Positions 49,096 through 60,767 of a stretch of 64,000 bases of DNA are shown here, piece after piece. Below the pieces are notes generated by a model, which saw nothing but the letters and a program-made list of their open reading frames with translations, was not told the origin of the DNA and made no database searches. The position numbers were made by a program, and so were the translations under genes. This DNA is from Panax quinquefolius (lineage: Eukaryota; Streptophyta; Magnoliopsida; Apiales; Araliaceae): contig CM035169.1 of NCBI GenBank assembly GCA_020205615.1, positions 14,949,258 through 15,013,257 on the forward strand, read 5' to 3'. The stretch's first letter is position 1; each line of letters starts with the position of its first letter.

Positions 49096-49262
49096 AAGGA
49101 ATTTTGCAGAAACGGGAAATCTTATTGCTGCAGAACGGAACGGGAAATAAGTATACTGCAGAACGGATTTTTTCAGAACGGGACAGAAAAATGCAGAACG
49201 GATTTTTCAGAATGGGACAGAAAAATGCATAACAGATTTTTCAGAACGGGACGGGACAAAAA
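49096..49262 (+). repeat. Subterminal array, GCAGAACGGATTTTTCAG units
   Basis: Repeated phrases GCAGAACGG and TTTTTCAGAACGGGACAG, roughly every 25-40 bases, near the right end of the 45781-49881 hAT-like element. Clustered short subterminal motifs are expected of hAT elements as transposase-binding sites; that assignment is inference. Confidence 0.6.
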
Positions 49263-51565
49263 AAAATTTCTTTAAAAGCTTCCCACACCGTTTATTTATA
49301 GAATCCGTTGGCGTGTAACCGTCGTCAAAACGACATAGTATTGTGATGATATTTATTAAATAAATTTTGTCTAAAAATATATATCACAAATCCGTCACGA
49401 CCACGACCCGACCCAAGTCAATTTTTTCATTCAAATCCCATTTCCAATAAGTACATAGGTTGATTTCTTGTTTTAGAATTATATATTTATTTAAGTACTT
49501 CAAACTCAACTCTGCACATAACTGCACTTGCTATATGATCCACGTGTGATGTATTTGAGACTATTATTTTCTAATTCCTCCGGCCAGAGTCACCAGGTAA
49601 TTAATTCATATGGATAATGAATGTGAATTTGTTAATATAAAAATCATATAAATTCAAGTTGCCAATTTGCCATCATTAAAACGAAAGGCATATATTAAAA
49701 TTTTTTATTTAATTATTATTATTTATTAATAATTATATATATTATCATGCATGCGGTATAACCGAAAACCGAACCGAAAAAAGCTGACCAAACCTAAATT
49801 TGCATGTCTGGGATTAAGTTCTTGTTTTTTGATAATTTTAGATCGGTACCGGTTCGGTTTTTTTATCGATGAGCACCCCTAGTAACAACATGTATCACTC
49901 TACAAAGATCATTAAAGTTCTATACATGAAGAATAAATTCAAAAGATTATAAATATGAAGTTTGAAATATCTAGACTAAAGCTAAGCAAAATAAGGATTT
50001 GGCTAGAAACGAAACAATTATGCGAGGATCAAATTTTGAACGATTATCAAAACAAACAAAGTAAATCAACATGATAAGAGTATCGTTGAAAATTTATGAA
50101 ATCTGTACAAATTTGAAAAAAAAAAGAAATTCAAATTACTTAATAAAGACAAGGTATCAAAGATCAAACTTATATTTAAGAGTGTCAATAAAATTATAAG
50201 AAAAATGTAACGATTGACGAGATACATAAAATATAACAATAATCGAAAGGGTGGAGTACGAAATTCGTAGCTAGTACTCAAAAACACTTATAACACATTC
50301 AACAAAATCTTACCCTCAAATGTCAATAATATCAAATACGAAATGTTATTCACCACCTAATCATATTCACCACAAATTAAATATAATCCAAACTAATAAT
50401 GTGACAACCCCAAAATTATAGGTCTATTCCATCCAACCCATTCTGAGTCGCTAAATACATGGTACAGAAAACAACTACAAATTTATTACAATAATTGTCG
50501 TGCAAAATACAACAACACATATACTGTGAGTTTGGATACAAATATATATACCAACCGTAACTCTCATCCCAACCTTGGATAAGACATCACAATGACACCT
50601 TACATAAATGTATAGTCAAAACTGCTTTTAAAATTAGAATCTTTGGGAAGTGCTCAAGAAACCTTCATACATGGGAGGCCATGCTTCTAGGTTTATGATA
50701 GATATCATATACGCCACGTAATTATCCTCGGTCAATCTAATAGACCCCAAAAAAAACGAGAAGATTACTATCATATTCTTCCCAATGGTGAGTCTTCTCT
50801 TGACTTATCATTATCTCCACTGCCTCAAATTGAGAATTATACTTCAAACAAACACCAAGATTATATAGGTAGTGCTCATAAATATACTCAAAGAAGTGGA
50901 TGAGCACAACCCCGTCTTATGATGACACGAGGTCAGATGTCATTAGACATCTTGTATGATAGTGGCAAAATACCCTTCCAACGTTGGGTTCGCCTCTCCT
51001 ATATGATTCACCAAATATAACTACTAAAAGATGTATACAACACACTTGTCTATACTTTGTTTAGGAAGAACTCCACGACTAGAGACCACCATTCTATTCC
51101 TTGTTACTCCCCGGCCGACCCAACTACACTTTTTTTATTACACGAAAGGAATTGTGAAGCAAAAGGGTGAGCACAACTAGCTCAATAAAGAATATCATGA
51201 CTAAAAAGATTATTAAATTATCAATAGCCTTCATCAATAACAAATCGAGATTTAGAACATATGGTAGATGATAAAAATTTCAACCATAATTGCAAATGAA
51301 CGAGAAATCCATTAGAAGAGTCAAATAGACAATCTGCAAATCATTATCTTCTCCAAGTTAAAAGTCCACCAACAATGTTTTATCTATGTAACATCAATCA
51401 ACAGTTCATTTCCACAATTATATGAATATCTCATAATCATAATTGTGATTCTAAATTCTCTTCGCACTGGTGACGAATATAATTTTCATCACATGTCTTT
51501 ACCCAAACATCAAAGATCATGGTTATACCAAATCACGCTTCTATTCATAATCATACTAATAAATT

Positions 51566-51830
51566 CATCTTTGCACTACGGGCCAAAGATATTCATCCAC
51601 GATTCATCTTCGCACCACCGCCAAAGATATTCAACAACATGTCATCTTTGCACTACGGCCAAAGATATTCATTAATAGCTTCATCTTCAGACCATCGGCC
51701 AAAGATATTCATCAACAATTCATCTTTGCACTACAGGCCAAAGATATTCCTCAACAGTTCATATTTGCACTACAAGACAAATATATTCATCAACAGTTCA
51801 TATTTGAATTACAGGCCAAAGATATTAATA
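51566..51830 (-). repeat. LTR tandem array of 36-40-bp hairpin units, 7 copies
   Basis: Plus-strand unit: CATCTTTGCACTACGGCC then AAAGATATTCATCAACA. Within each unit ATCTTTG and CAAAGAT are perfect inverted arms around a loop of 8-10 bases. Variants include CATCTTCAGACCATC and CATATTTGCACTACA. Related units occur in the LTRs of D (about 56655-56790) and E (about 62830-62950). Confidence 0.8.
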
Positions 51831-52179
51831 TCTCAAAGAAATATATAATCATTTCGTAATTTATATAAACAATAATTATAACCATGTCGATCAATTCACC
51901 TTTTGACTTAAGCTAAAGATATTCAATTATAAATTCAATGGTCATGATCATACCAATCACAATTCAACTTTTTACTATCGCCAAAGAGAACCCTAGTCAT
52001 GATCATACCAATAATCTACTCATCTTTACACTCCAAAGGTGAAAGAGAATTTCAACATCGTATTATAAAAATATTATATATGATAATAAAATCAATATAA
52101 TCAATATATAGTTTTAATCTCCAGAGTAATATTCATAAATCAACTATAATTTGGTTAGAAAAAGAAACCAATTTTGTCA

Positions 52180-52263
52180 TGAATAGTACCCGTGAATAGT
52201 AACTCGTGAATAGTAACTCATGAATAGTAACTCGTGAATAGTAACTCGTGAATAGTAATCTCG
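52180..52263 (-). repeat. 14-bp tandem array GAATAGTAACTCGT
   Basis: Six near-perfect head-to-tail copies in the transcribed half of the solo LTR. In element orientation it reads ACGAGTTACTATTC, the same motif repeated at 62401-62585 in element E. Confidence 0.85.
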
Positions 52264-52339
52264 ACATGAAAAAGGTAGAAATTTTACAATAAAATCCATA
52301 CCAATATTTCGGTATAATGATATTGAAAGAATAATATTT

Positions 52340-53005
52340 CTTAAGCTTATAAACAATTTATTTAAATTGTTTACACTTTACTAATTAATATATTTAATCA
52401 TCATAAAATGCCAAACTCTTAAGATTTCATCATCAATAACCAAAACCCTCATCAAAAATCTGCATATACCACATATATGATTCTCAAGCCATAAAATCAT
52501 ATTTTCCAATTTTCTTCCTTCGCATAACATATTTAACTCATTTATTCATAACTAGTCCATTTTCATGAAAAATACCAAATCAGTTCCAAAAATATTTTTT
52601 TTCTGGGATTTAGTAGAATATAGTCCCATATTGAACATATATTTTTCTTAGAATTTTTAAAATTCATTTACTATTTTTCATATGGCCAAAATCGCCAAAT
52701 ATTTAGACATTTATCATAAATTGTACTTTTATCCAAAAATTCCGAAATTCACAGAGTACACTGATATTATATAGATGTACTCCCAATAAAAATTTCATCA
52801 ATTTTGGAGTTAACCATAAGAAGTTATAAGCGGTTACTTTTAAAATAGTCTTTTCTCATAAAAGTCATAACTATTAATCTATACATCCAAAAATCACCAT
52901 TTTTGGGCACAATCAATAAAACTCATCAACATATCATTTCAAATTTTTCTAGAATTTTCTGAAGGTCAGAAGAAGTACGAACTGAAAAATATAATAACCC
53001 TTAAA
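52340..53005 (-). other. Extra block in the solo LTR, shared with element A
   Basis: Compared with the LTR of element D (break near 57150), the solo LTR has about 0.66 kb inserted between the GATATTGAA..AATAATAT and TTACCTCAAAA..ATATCGG landmarks. The reverse complement of its 52340-52690 part matches about 4750-5090 in element A. Confidence 0.6.
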
Positions 53006-55385
53006 ATCTCTTACCTCAAAAGAGCAGTACTTCTGACTGGAATATCGGATGAAAAACCGAAGAAAACTTCTACTAAATAGCAACTCTCAAAGTATCTAAA
53101 TACTCTCAAAAATATGCTTGATAATATAAAGAGAAAGAAAACTTATTTCCGTGTGATTTTCAATTCTAACTTAAATTTCTCTTTATATAGAAAATTTTAG
53201 CAGACTTGACCAAAACTTTGATGGCTTTACCTGCTACTATTCCCACCCACCATATTTGAAATAAAATTCAGCACATTTCTTCACCAACCACAAGTGGGGC
53301 CCACTCAATTCTAGAATTTTCCACCAAAATGCTAAATTCGGATACTTCAACAATTTCTGAACCATTCACCTCTTAAAATTCATAACAAATCATACGTTCA
53401 TTTTTAACGGTTCAAAATTTGTGGACATATACCCAACTTATATATGTATAACATATCCAAAAATTACAACGATCCAACGGTCGGATTAAAAATTATATGT
53501 CACGCAATATATCTCAAAAACATTGGTTTAATTTTTAATACCTTCATTCCGACAAAAATACTGATAAAATACCTCAACATTAATTCCTTCATTTATAACC
53601 ACATAAATAAATCCATCATTTATATCCATATCAAATAAATATTTTCTTATCATATAAATCAATAATTAATTATTCACAAATAATATTACGTAATCACAAT
53701 TATGATAACCAGCCGTTCCTGAAGAGGGGCTTTCCAATAAGAATTTCTCCTCATCAAGCGCCAATTAGGTGACCAAACCTCTCCTTGATGTAACTTTCTA
53801 GACATTGCCAATAATGTTATCTAATAATATTATTCAAATAATATGAATTATTGATCCGATAATGAAAAATATTGTGCAAAGATAATTATTAAAACAACAA
53901 TAATATAAAATATCAACGCAACAATTATTGAATCAATAAAATAAAATATTGAATGTAAATTACCGTAACAATTATTGAGTAGTGCCTTCTTACATGTAAG
54001 GATCAATAATTCAAAAATACGTGTAAAAAGCGCGGTAATCATTATTATTAAACACACGCCAGACATCGTATTTTAACCAATTTAGTATTTCAACAATGTT
54101 AATTCAGAACGATTACGCCGTTATTTATAAAAACTTAATTTTGTCGTTTTCTTCATCCCAGCGCTTATTCATTATGGGGCCCACAAATGGCTACTACTGT
54201 CGCATTTAATATTCCCCGACAGAAAGAATATTCCACGACCAAACGAATATTCCCTGACAACAATGAATATTTTATAACCACTTGTGTATTTTGAAAAAAA
54301 AATTCATATATCACCCTTAACTTTAACTTTTATCAATTTAACTATTTACTGAATAGTAATTATAAGAAAAATTGAATACTTTTATTTCATAAAATTCGGG
54401 GTCTTACAAATAATTTCAAATTAATTCGTAATCCATTTAAGATGCCTTTAATTATCGCCTTAGATCACTATTAATACTCCAAAACTTGAAATCCAGTATC
54501 AAAACTTAAAATATTTTAAAATTTTAATATGACAAATTATTCTTGATACGTCAGTCCACTATTCTGATTTTTCAGATTTTAACGTTTACATTCAAGCCAA
54601 TTATATTCCTTTATATAAATTCATCTTATTTTTACGATTATCATGATATATATCTAATTCTATGTCTATATTTTATTTAAAAATAATCTCTAATTTAAAA
54701 ACCCTCATAAGTAAACTTAAAATCAAAATATAAAATAATATTACATTTATTGTTCGCCATTCTTCAATACGCAACATTAAAGAATTTGACTTTATAGGGT
54801 CTTATAAAATATTTAAAATCTCTTCATGTCTCTTCACAAAATTTGTAGCTCTAAAAAATATACAAGAAATAGGCTAAAAAATCACTAGATTCGGAGTTAA
54901 TATGACTGAGTTATGAGTTACGAAATTTCTAAACTAGATGTTGCGGTTTTTAGTAATTTAAGACATGAATATGACATCAAATAACTTTTCTTCCTTCCTC
55001 ACAATTGTAAAGGACGAAAAATTGAAGAAATAAATTTTGGATTCACTAAATTCTGGCATCGGATTAATTAATTTTGATTTTTGTAAAGAACTGCAGTGCG
55101 TATAAATATTTTATATGGGAATTCAACTAATTAAATTAAAAGATGATTATGGTCACATTTCATTATTTAAATATAAATAAGAAACAATATAGGAGTTATC
55201 AAAACACTAATGAGCTCTTCAATTTTAATTAAATTAATTATTTAATTATCTATTAAAATAATTTAACTTTTCAAACGAAACAAGGAATAAAAAAATAACT
55301 TACCTTTTCCAATTCAATTACACTTTTATAAAATAAAATAAATTACTATTTAATTATTAACAAAAATATGTGTTATTACAGTATA

Positions 55386-56090
55386 GGAGGACAAATTATA
55401 ATCATAAGATCGAATTTTCTACTATGTCCAATTATTGTGAGTTTAAAAATATAAATAAATGCCTAATTTTAAATTTTAAAATTAATTATTTTAACTAAAA
55501 AAAATCAAATTAAGTCATTTTTTAGAGATAGATATAGTATTATTTTAGAATAATTTAATGTTGTGCACAACTGTACATAAATAATAGAAGTAATAAGTAG
55601 TAAAAACTATGATTAGAGAAACTTTATAATTAAGAGTGAAAAGGATATACCCTTGAGGTTATCTAACTAGTATACCCTATACGATTGTACATCTATTTTT
55701 AGATAAATTCAATTGGGCGAATTTAAAAAATCTATAAAAATATTTGAACGTATATTTTATATAATTTGGTAATATCTATTATTGACTTTTTAACAATTAA
55801 AGTTTAACTAATTTTAATAATAAAAAATATATACTTATTTTAAAATGTTATAATAATGGTGCACACAACCTCAAATTAAATAAAAATTTACGTTTACTAC
55901 TTTCATATTTTTCGCATGATTTTTTTATCTTCAAAGTTAAATTTTATTAAATTTTTAAAGATAAACTCATTTTATAAAACTAAGGTTATATACCCTATAG
56001 AGTACTCACGCAAGCCCTAATTCTAATAATAAGATTCACTAACTATTTTATTTCTTCTTTATCTGATTGACGAGTATACGAAGAAAAGTC
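55386..56090. other. AT-rich spacer between the nested solo LTRs and element D
   Basis: No open frame with domain content and no inverted or direct repeat boundaries found. Confidence 0.5.
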
Positions 56091-58569
56091 TGTGACGCCC
56101 CCAAAATAGGTATACAACACCCATTCTGAATCGTCAAATACATGGTACATAAAGTAAACTACAACTTCAATAATACAATTGTTGTGCAAAATACGACAAC
56201 ACATAATGTGAGTTTAAATACAAATATTGTCTTCTGTGCACAATATCCACACTCAAATAAGTCCTCGTTATAATTATTCAAATACTATTTTACGTAAATA
56301 GTGAGGACTGCTAAAACATCTTTCTAGAACCATCACTCCGCTTCTCGACTAGTTCCTCGCTATGTTCTCACCTCCCGAGAAAAATAGAACAAAAAGGAAA
56401 AAGGGTGAGCTCAACTAGCCCAAGAAAGAATATTATGACTAAGATAATATACAACAAATTATCGTTAGTCTTCAACAGGAAAAATCGATAAAATATAATA
56501 GCCAACAAGTTTTAGATCAACAATCTGCAATGAAACAACAATCCATTAGAAGAGTCAAGTAGAAATGAGTTCTACTATCTTCTAAGATTTAAAAGTCCAT
56601 CATCAATATTTTATTCCCAGTAATAACAATCAATATACATCTTTAATCAAATATTCATCTTTGCACTACAGCCAAAGATATTCATTTAGATCACCAAATT
56701 GGTCATGTTCATCTCAACGCATGTTCATCTTTTGACTACTGGCCAAAGATATTCATCAATTAATCATTTATCTTTGCACTACAAAGTCAAAGATATTTAG
56801 TAATATCATCATTTAGGACCCGAGGATGATGAAAATATTTTAAATAAAACGAATCCAAAGGAAACGGAAGGACAAATAGTAGGGATTCAGTATAACAGTT
56901 TATCCAAGATCAATAATACTTCATAAACACCAATTTTGAAGCGTAATTCAAAATAAAGATCAAAACATGGATACAATCAAAGATAGTAAACTATAATAGA
57001 TATCTTGGACAAAAGAAGAAAATTTTATTTTTTGGTGAATAAGGTCAGTATCGTGAATAAAGGCCAGATATCGTGAATATTAACCCCGACACAAAAATTC
57101 CAAATTTGATAAAAATTCAGATCAATACTTGACATAATGATATTGAAGAAATAATATCATATATGAAGAAAATAACATCCCTTACCTCAAAATATCAAGA
57201 TTTCCGATCGGAATATCGGTATATAAGGTCAAGGAAACTTGCACCGATGAATAATAAAACTCACAAAGTATCTAAATACTCACAAAATACACTCAATAAT
57301 CTAGAGAGAGAAAGAGAGAAAACTTGTTTTACGGTGTGATTTTCAATTCTAACTTAGCCTCTATTTATAGGAAAATGTTAGCAGACTTGACTCGCAACCC
57401 CGATAGCTTTTACTCGCTACTATTCCCACCCACCACATTTGAAATAAATTCAAAGACAATTCTTCACCAACCACAAGTGGGGCCCACTCAATTCTAGAAT
57501 TTTCCACCAAAATCATTTATAAACTTAATTTCTGCATTAGTCACCTCTTAAAATTCATAACAAATCATACGTTCATTTTTAACGGTTCAAAATTTGTGGA
57601 CATATACTCAACTTATATATGTATAACATATCCAAAAATTATAACGATCCAACGGTTTGATTAAAAATTATAACTCACACAATATATCTCAAAAACACCT
57701 TTGGTTTAATTTTTAATACCTTCATTCCGACAAAAATAATTGATAAAACACCTCAACATTAACTCCTTCATTTTTAACCACAATAAATATATCCAACATT
57801 TATATCCACATAAAATAAATATTTCCTTATCATATGAATCAATAATTAATTATTCACAAATAATATTACGTAATCACATTTATGACAACCAGTAGCTCTA
57901 GGAAGAGGGGGCTTTCAATAAGAATTTCTCCTTATCGACGCCATGATTAGGTGACCAAACCTCTCCTTGATGAACTTTCTAGACATTGCCAATAATGCTA
58001 TCTAATAATATTATTCAAATAATATGAATTATTGATATGATAATGAAAATCTTGTCAGTTGACAATTATTGAAACAACAATAATATAAAATATCAACGCA
58101 AAGAATTATTGAATCAATAAAATAAAATATTGAATAAAGAATTATCGTAACAATTATTGAGTAGTGCCTTCTTACGTAAGGATCAATAATTCATCAATAC
58201 ACGTGCATCCACGCCAGACATCAGTATTTTAACCACCGGATATTCCAACAAAGATTGTTAATCAGTAATAACTATCCGTTATTTATAAAAATTCAAACTT
58301 GTCGCTTTCTTCATCCGACAGCTTATTCTACATTATGGGGCCCATTAATGATCTAGGGCAAAATGCGTATGAATATTCCCAAGCAACAAGAATATTCCAC
58401 GACCAAACGAATATTCCCACAACAATGATTATTTTATAACCATCTTGCATATTTTGCAAAATTTGCACATTTCACCCATAACCAAAGAATTATATCAAAT
58501 TAATTCCTTATTATTCACAAATATAATTAGAGGAAATTGATTTTATTTATAATAAGTTGGGGTCTTACA
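56091..58569 (-). repeat. 3' LTR of element D
   Basis: 2479 bases. Minus strand starts TGTAAGACCCCAAC and ends GGGGGCGTCACA. TATAAATAG on the minus strand at 57369-57361 in the context TTTCCTATAAATAG. Contains CATCTTTGCACTAC..CCAAAGATATTC units (56655-56790). Confidence 0.88.
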
Positions 58570-58811
58570 ACCTCCCTCCTTATGAAATTTCGTCTTGAAA
58601 TTGACATACGTACTCTGTGTTTCGAAAGGTGAGGATACCTCGCTTTTATTTCTCGATTCCAACTCCTGTGTCATTTCTTCAATAAAGCATGGTTTCTTCA
58701 TAAAACCTTAACTTGTGGTATAACCCTGATGCGTAGGACATGCTCTTTCCTATCCAAGATCTTAACAGTACTTCTTCGTGTCGTTAAATCTTCTGCTATC
58801 TCGTCTGGGTT

Positions 58812-59828
58812 CTAACGAATAATATGGTTCGGGTCTTTCACATATTTACTGAAGCATGGATACGTGAAAATATTATGAACACGAGACATACTTGGAGGTA
58901 ATGTGAGTCTATAGGCCACATTTCCTATTCGGTCAAGAATCTCAAATGAACCAACAAATCGTGGATCGAGCTTTCCTCTCTTCCCAAATCTTGTAACTCC
59001 TTCCACGGTGCAACACGTAACAATACATGATCCCCAATATTAAATTCCACGCCTTTTCGATGAAGATCCATGCATAACTCTTTTTGTCGATCTTGTGCCG
59101 CTTTGTATACGTTATCGAATCATTTGGATCTTTTCTGCAGTCATGCGTACTAATTCTGGTCCCAACAATGTTGCTTCTCCCACCTCGTCCCAGCATACTG
59201 GAGAACGACACTTTCGTCCATACAACGCCTCAAATGGAGCCATGCCTATACTTGCTTGATAACTGTTGTTGTAGGAGAAGTCCACCAGTGGCAAGTACTT
59301 ATCCCAACTTTCTTTAAAATCTAGGACACAAAGTCTTAATAGATCTTCAAGGGTTTGAATAGTCCTCTCTGATTGTCCGTCCGTTTGAGGATGATATGCC
59401 GAACTAAATTATAAATCCGTGCCCATAGCTTTCTGCAAGCTAACCCAAAATCGTGAAGTAAATCTTGGGTCACGATCCGAAACTATGGATACTGGCATGC
59501 CATACAATCTCACAATCTCATTCACGTACATGCGAGCAAGACGCTCAAGGAATAAGTCTCACGACGGTAAGAAATGGGCGGACTTGGTTAATCTATCAAC
59601 AATAACCCAAATCGCATCTATGCCTTGAGAAACTTTGGGAAGACACAGAACGAAATCCATAGTAATGTGTTCCCACTTCCATTTTGGAATCTCAAGTGGT
59701 TGTAATGGACCCATTTGCACTTGATGCTCCGCCTTTACACGTTGACAAGTTAAACACCTCGAGATAAACTCCGCGATCTCTCTCTTCATATTGTTCCACC
59801 AAAATGTATGTCGAATATCATGATACAT
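58812..59828 (-). pseudogene. Integrase of element D
   Basis: Best-preserved integrase in the window. From 59828 downwards: the zinc region H..H..C-LTC with CLTCQRVKAEHQVQMGP, then WKWEHITMDFVLCLPK and IWVIVDRLTKSAHF (to 59559); MPLVDFSYNNSYQASIGMAP, FEALYGRKCRSP and the GEATLLGPELV stretch (59294-59112); and the C-terminal RFGKRGKLDPRFVGSFEILD...AYRLTLPPSMSRVHN (59006-58812). Known role: insertion of cDNA into the host chromosome. Interrupted by frameshifts near 59100 and 59400-59560. Confidence 0.9.
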
Positions 59829-60265
59829 TTTGGTACTCCTGTGATGGATTGCAAACGGTGTGTGTGTGTGCCTCCATCATGATTCTATGCTTCAAGTCGT
59901 AATCGTTAGGAACACAAAGTCCGGAGTTGAATCTAAGTATTCCTTCTTCATCGATTCTCGCTTCTGGAATAGCTCCTTCTTGCATTTTCTTCTTCATACG
60001 TATCAGCTCCAGTCCGTAGCTTGAGCAGCTTTAACTTTATCGATTAAAGTCGGTTCTACTCGTATATTCACCATCATCATGTGGGTACCTGGAGTCTTTT
60101 ATTCTACCTCCATCCTTTGCAAGTCATACAGAATGGGCCATTGCATTAACAATATCGCACTCTACTCGCATATGATCTTCTACTCAATGCGTCAGCTACT
60201 ACGTTCGCTTTTCCAGGATGATATTGAATAGTGTGATCGTAATCTTTCAATAGTTTAAGCCAACG

Positions 60266-60767
60266 TCATTGCCGCATGTTGAGTTCTTTTTGGGTGAATA
60301 AATATTTGAGGCTTTTATGGTCAGTATAAATCTCTACTTTCTCCCCATACAAGTAGTGTCTCCAAATTTTCAATGCGAATACGACTGCTGCCAACTCTAG
60401 ATCATGAGTAGGATAATTCCTCTCATATTCTTTGAGTTGTCGTGAGGCATAGGCTATGACTTTCTCATGTTGCATGAGAACGCATCCTAACCCTTTGCCT
60501 CAAGCATCACAGATATAACAAATCCATCCGTATTTATGGTATTGCTGTATCAGTGCGAAAATGAGTCTCCTCTTGAGCTCTTGGAAACTCTTCTCGCATT
60601 CCTCACTCCATACAAATTTTGTATCTTCCGTGTCAACCGAAAGTTAATCTGGAGTAGCGATTTGAGAAAATCCTTCCACGAATCTCCGATAATAACCAAA
60701 TAAGCCCGAAAAGCTACGCACTTGGCCACCGAACTTTGGTCAAGCTCCCTTTGACTTTGTCTTCGCT
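60266..60767 (-). pseudogene. RT tail and RNase H of element D
   Basis: 60475-60266 gives [20 protein letters not shown] then [19 protein letters not shown] and [20 protein letters not shown], a well-preserved RNase H core with Glu/Asp residues. Upstream on the minus strand (about 60750-60640) the words SFSGLFGYYRRFVEGFSQIA mark the RT connection region. The frame stops abruptly at 60767 where element E begins. Confidence 0.88.

Larger units (their letters stand above)
45781..49881. mobile_element. hAT-like element, 4.1 kb, carrying a gypsy remnant
   Basis: Ends TAGGGGTGCTCAAAAAATTC and, in reverse complement, TAGGGGTGCTCATCGATAAA. Flanking 8-mers GTAACAAT (45773-45780) and GTAACAAC (49882-49889) match in 7 of 8. 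Subterminal DNA is rich in ACCGGT/CGGTACCGG (45829-45915) and AACCGAAAACCGAACCG (about 49758). No hAT transposase is visible; the middle is a Ty3/gypsy fragment between direct repeats (46115-48881). Confidence 0.85.
50400..54408 (-). mobile_element. Solo LTR, 4.0 kb, minus orientation
   Basis: TGTGACAACCCC at the left and GGGGTCTTACA at the right, i.e. TGTAAGACCCC...TTGTCACA on the minus strand, the same end signature as the LTRs of B and D. The identical 5-base duplication AATAA flanks it (50395-50399 and 54409-54413). It has no primer-binding site, pol or second LTR, so it is a recombination scar. Its upstream (U3) half is close to that of the element D LTR (shared CAACCACAAGTGGGGCCCAC). 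It is longer because of an extra block at about 52340-53005. A TATATAAAG-like box lies near 53189-53181. Confidence 0.9.
44951..55380. mobile_element. Solo LTR (about 2.3 kb before later insertions), bounded by GTATA
   Basis: Left edge GTATA|TGTAACACTCC, right edge GTTATTACA|GTATA: a TG...CA interval with an identical 5-base duplication at 44946-44950 and 55381-55385. Removing the hAT-like element (45781-49881) and the minus-strand solo LTR (50400-54408) with one copy of each duplication leaves about 2.3 kb of non-coding sequence, the size of the other LTRs here. Orientation is uncertain; minus would put GGAGTGTTACA at the end. No internal domain belongs to it, so a solo LTR left by LTR-LTR recombination is the simplest reading. 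Confidence 0.6.
56091..60767 (-). mobile_element. Ty3/gypsy (Tekay/Del-like) retrotransposon D, minus strand, interrupted
   Basis: Read on the minus strand, reverse transcriptase tail, RNase H, integrase, polypurine tract (58581-58570) and 3' LTR (58569-56091). The remainder of RT, protease, gag and the 5' LTR would lie beyond element E, which is inserted at 60768. The base 5-mer left of the LTR is AAGTC; its partner should lie outside the window. Confidence 0.9.

Noticed and set aside
51445..51848. Open frames of 76 and 109 codons with repeated RPKIFI/YGQRYS words
   Set aside because: They run through the LTR hairpin array; openness follows from the repeat unit, on the strand opposite to the LTR's own transcription.
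58942..59211. Minus-strand 89-codon frame overlapping the integrase remnant
   Set aside because: Out-of-frame shadow of element D integrase; the real domain words are in the overlapping frames.
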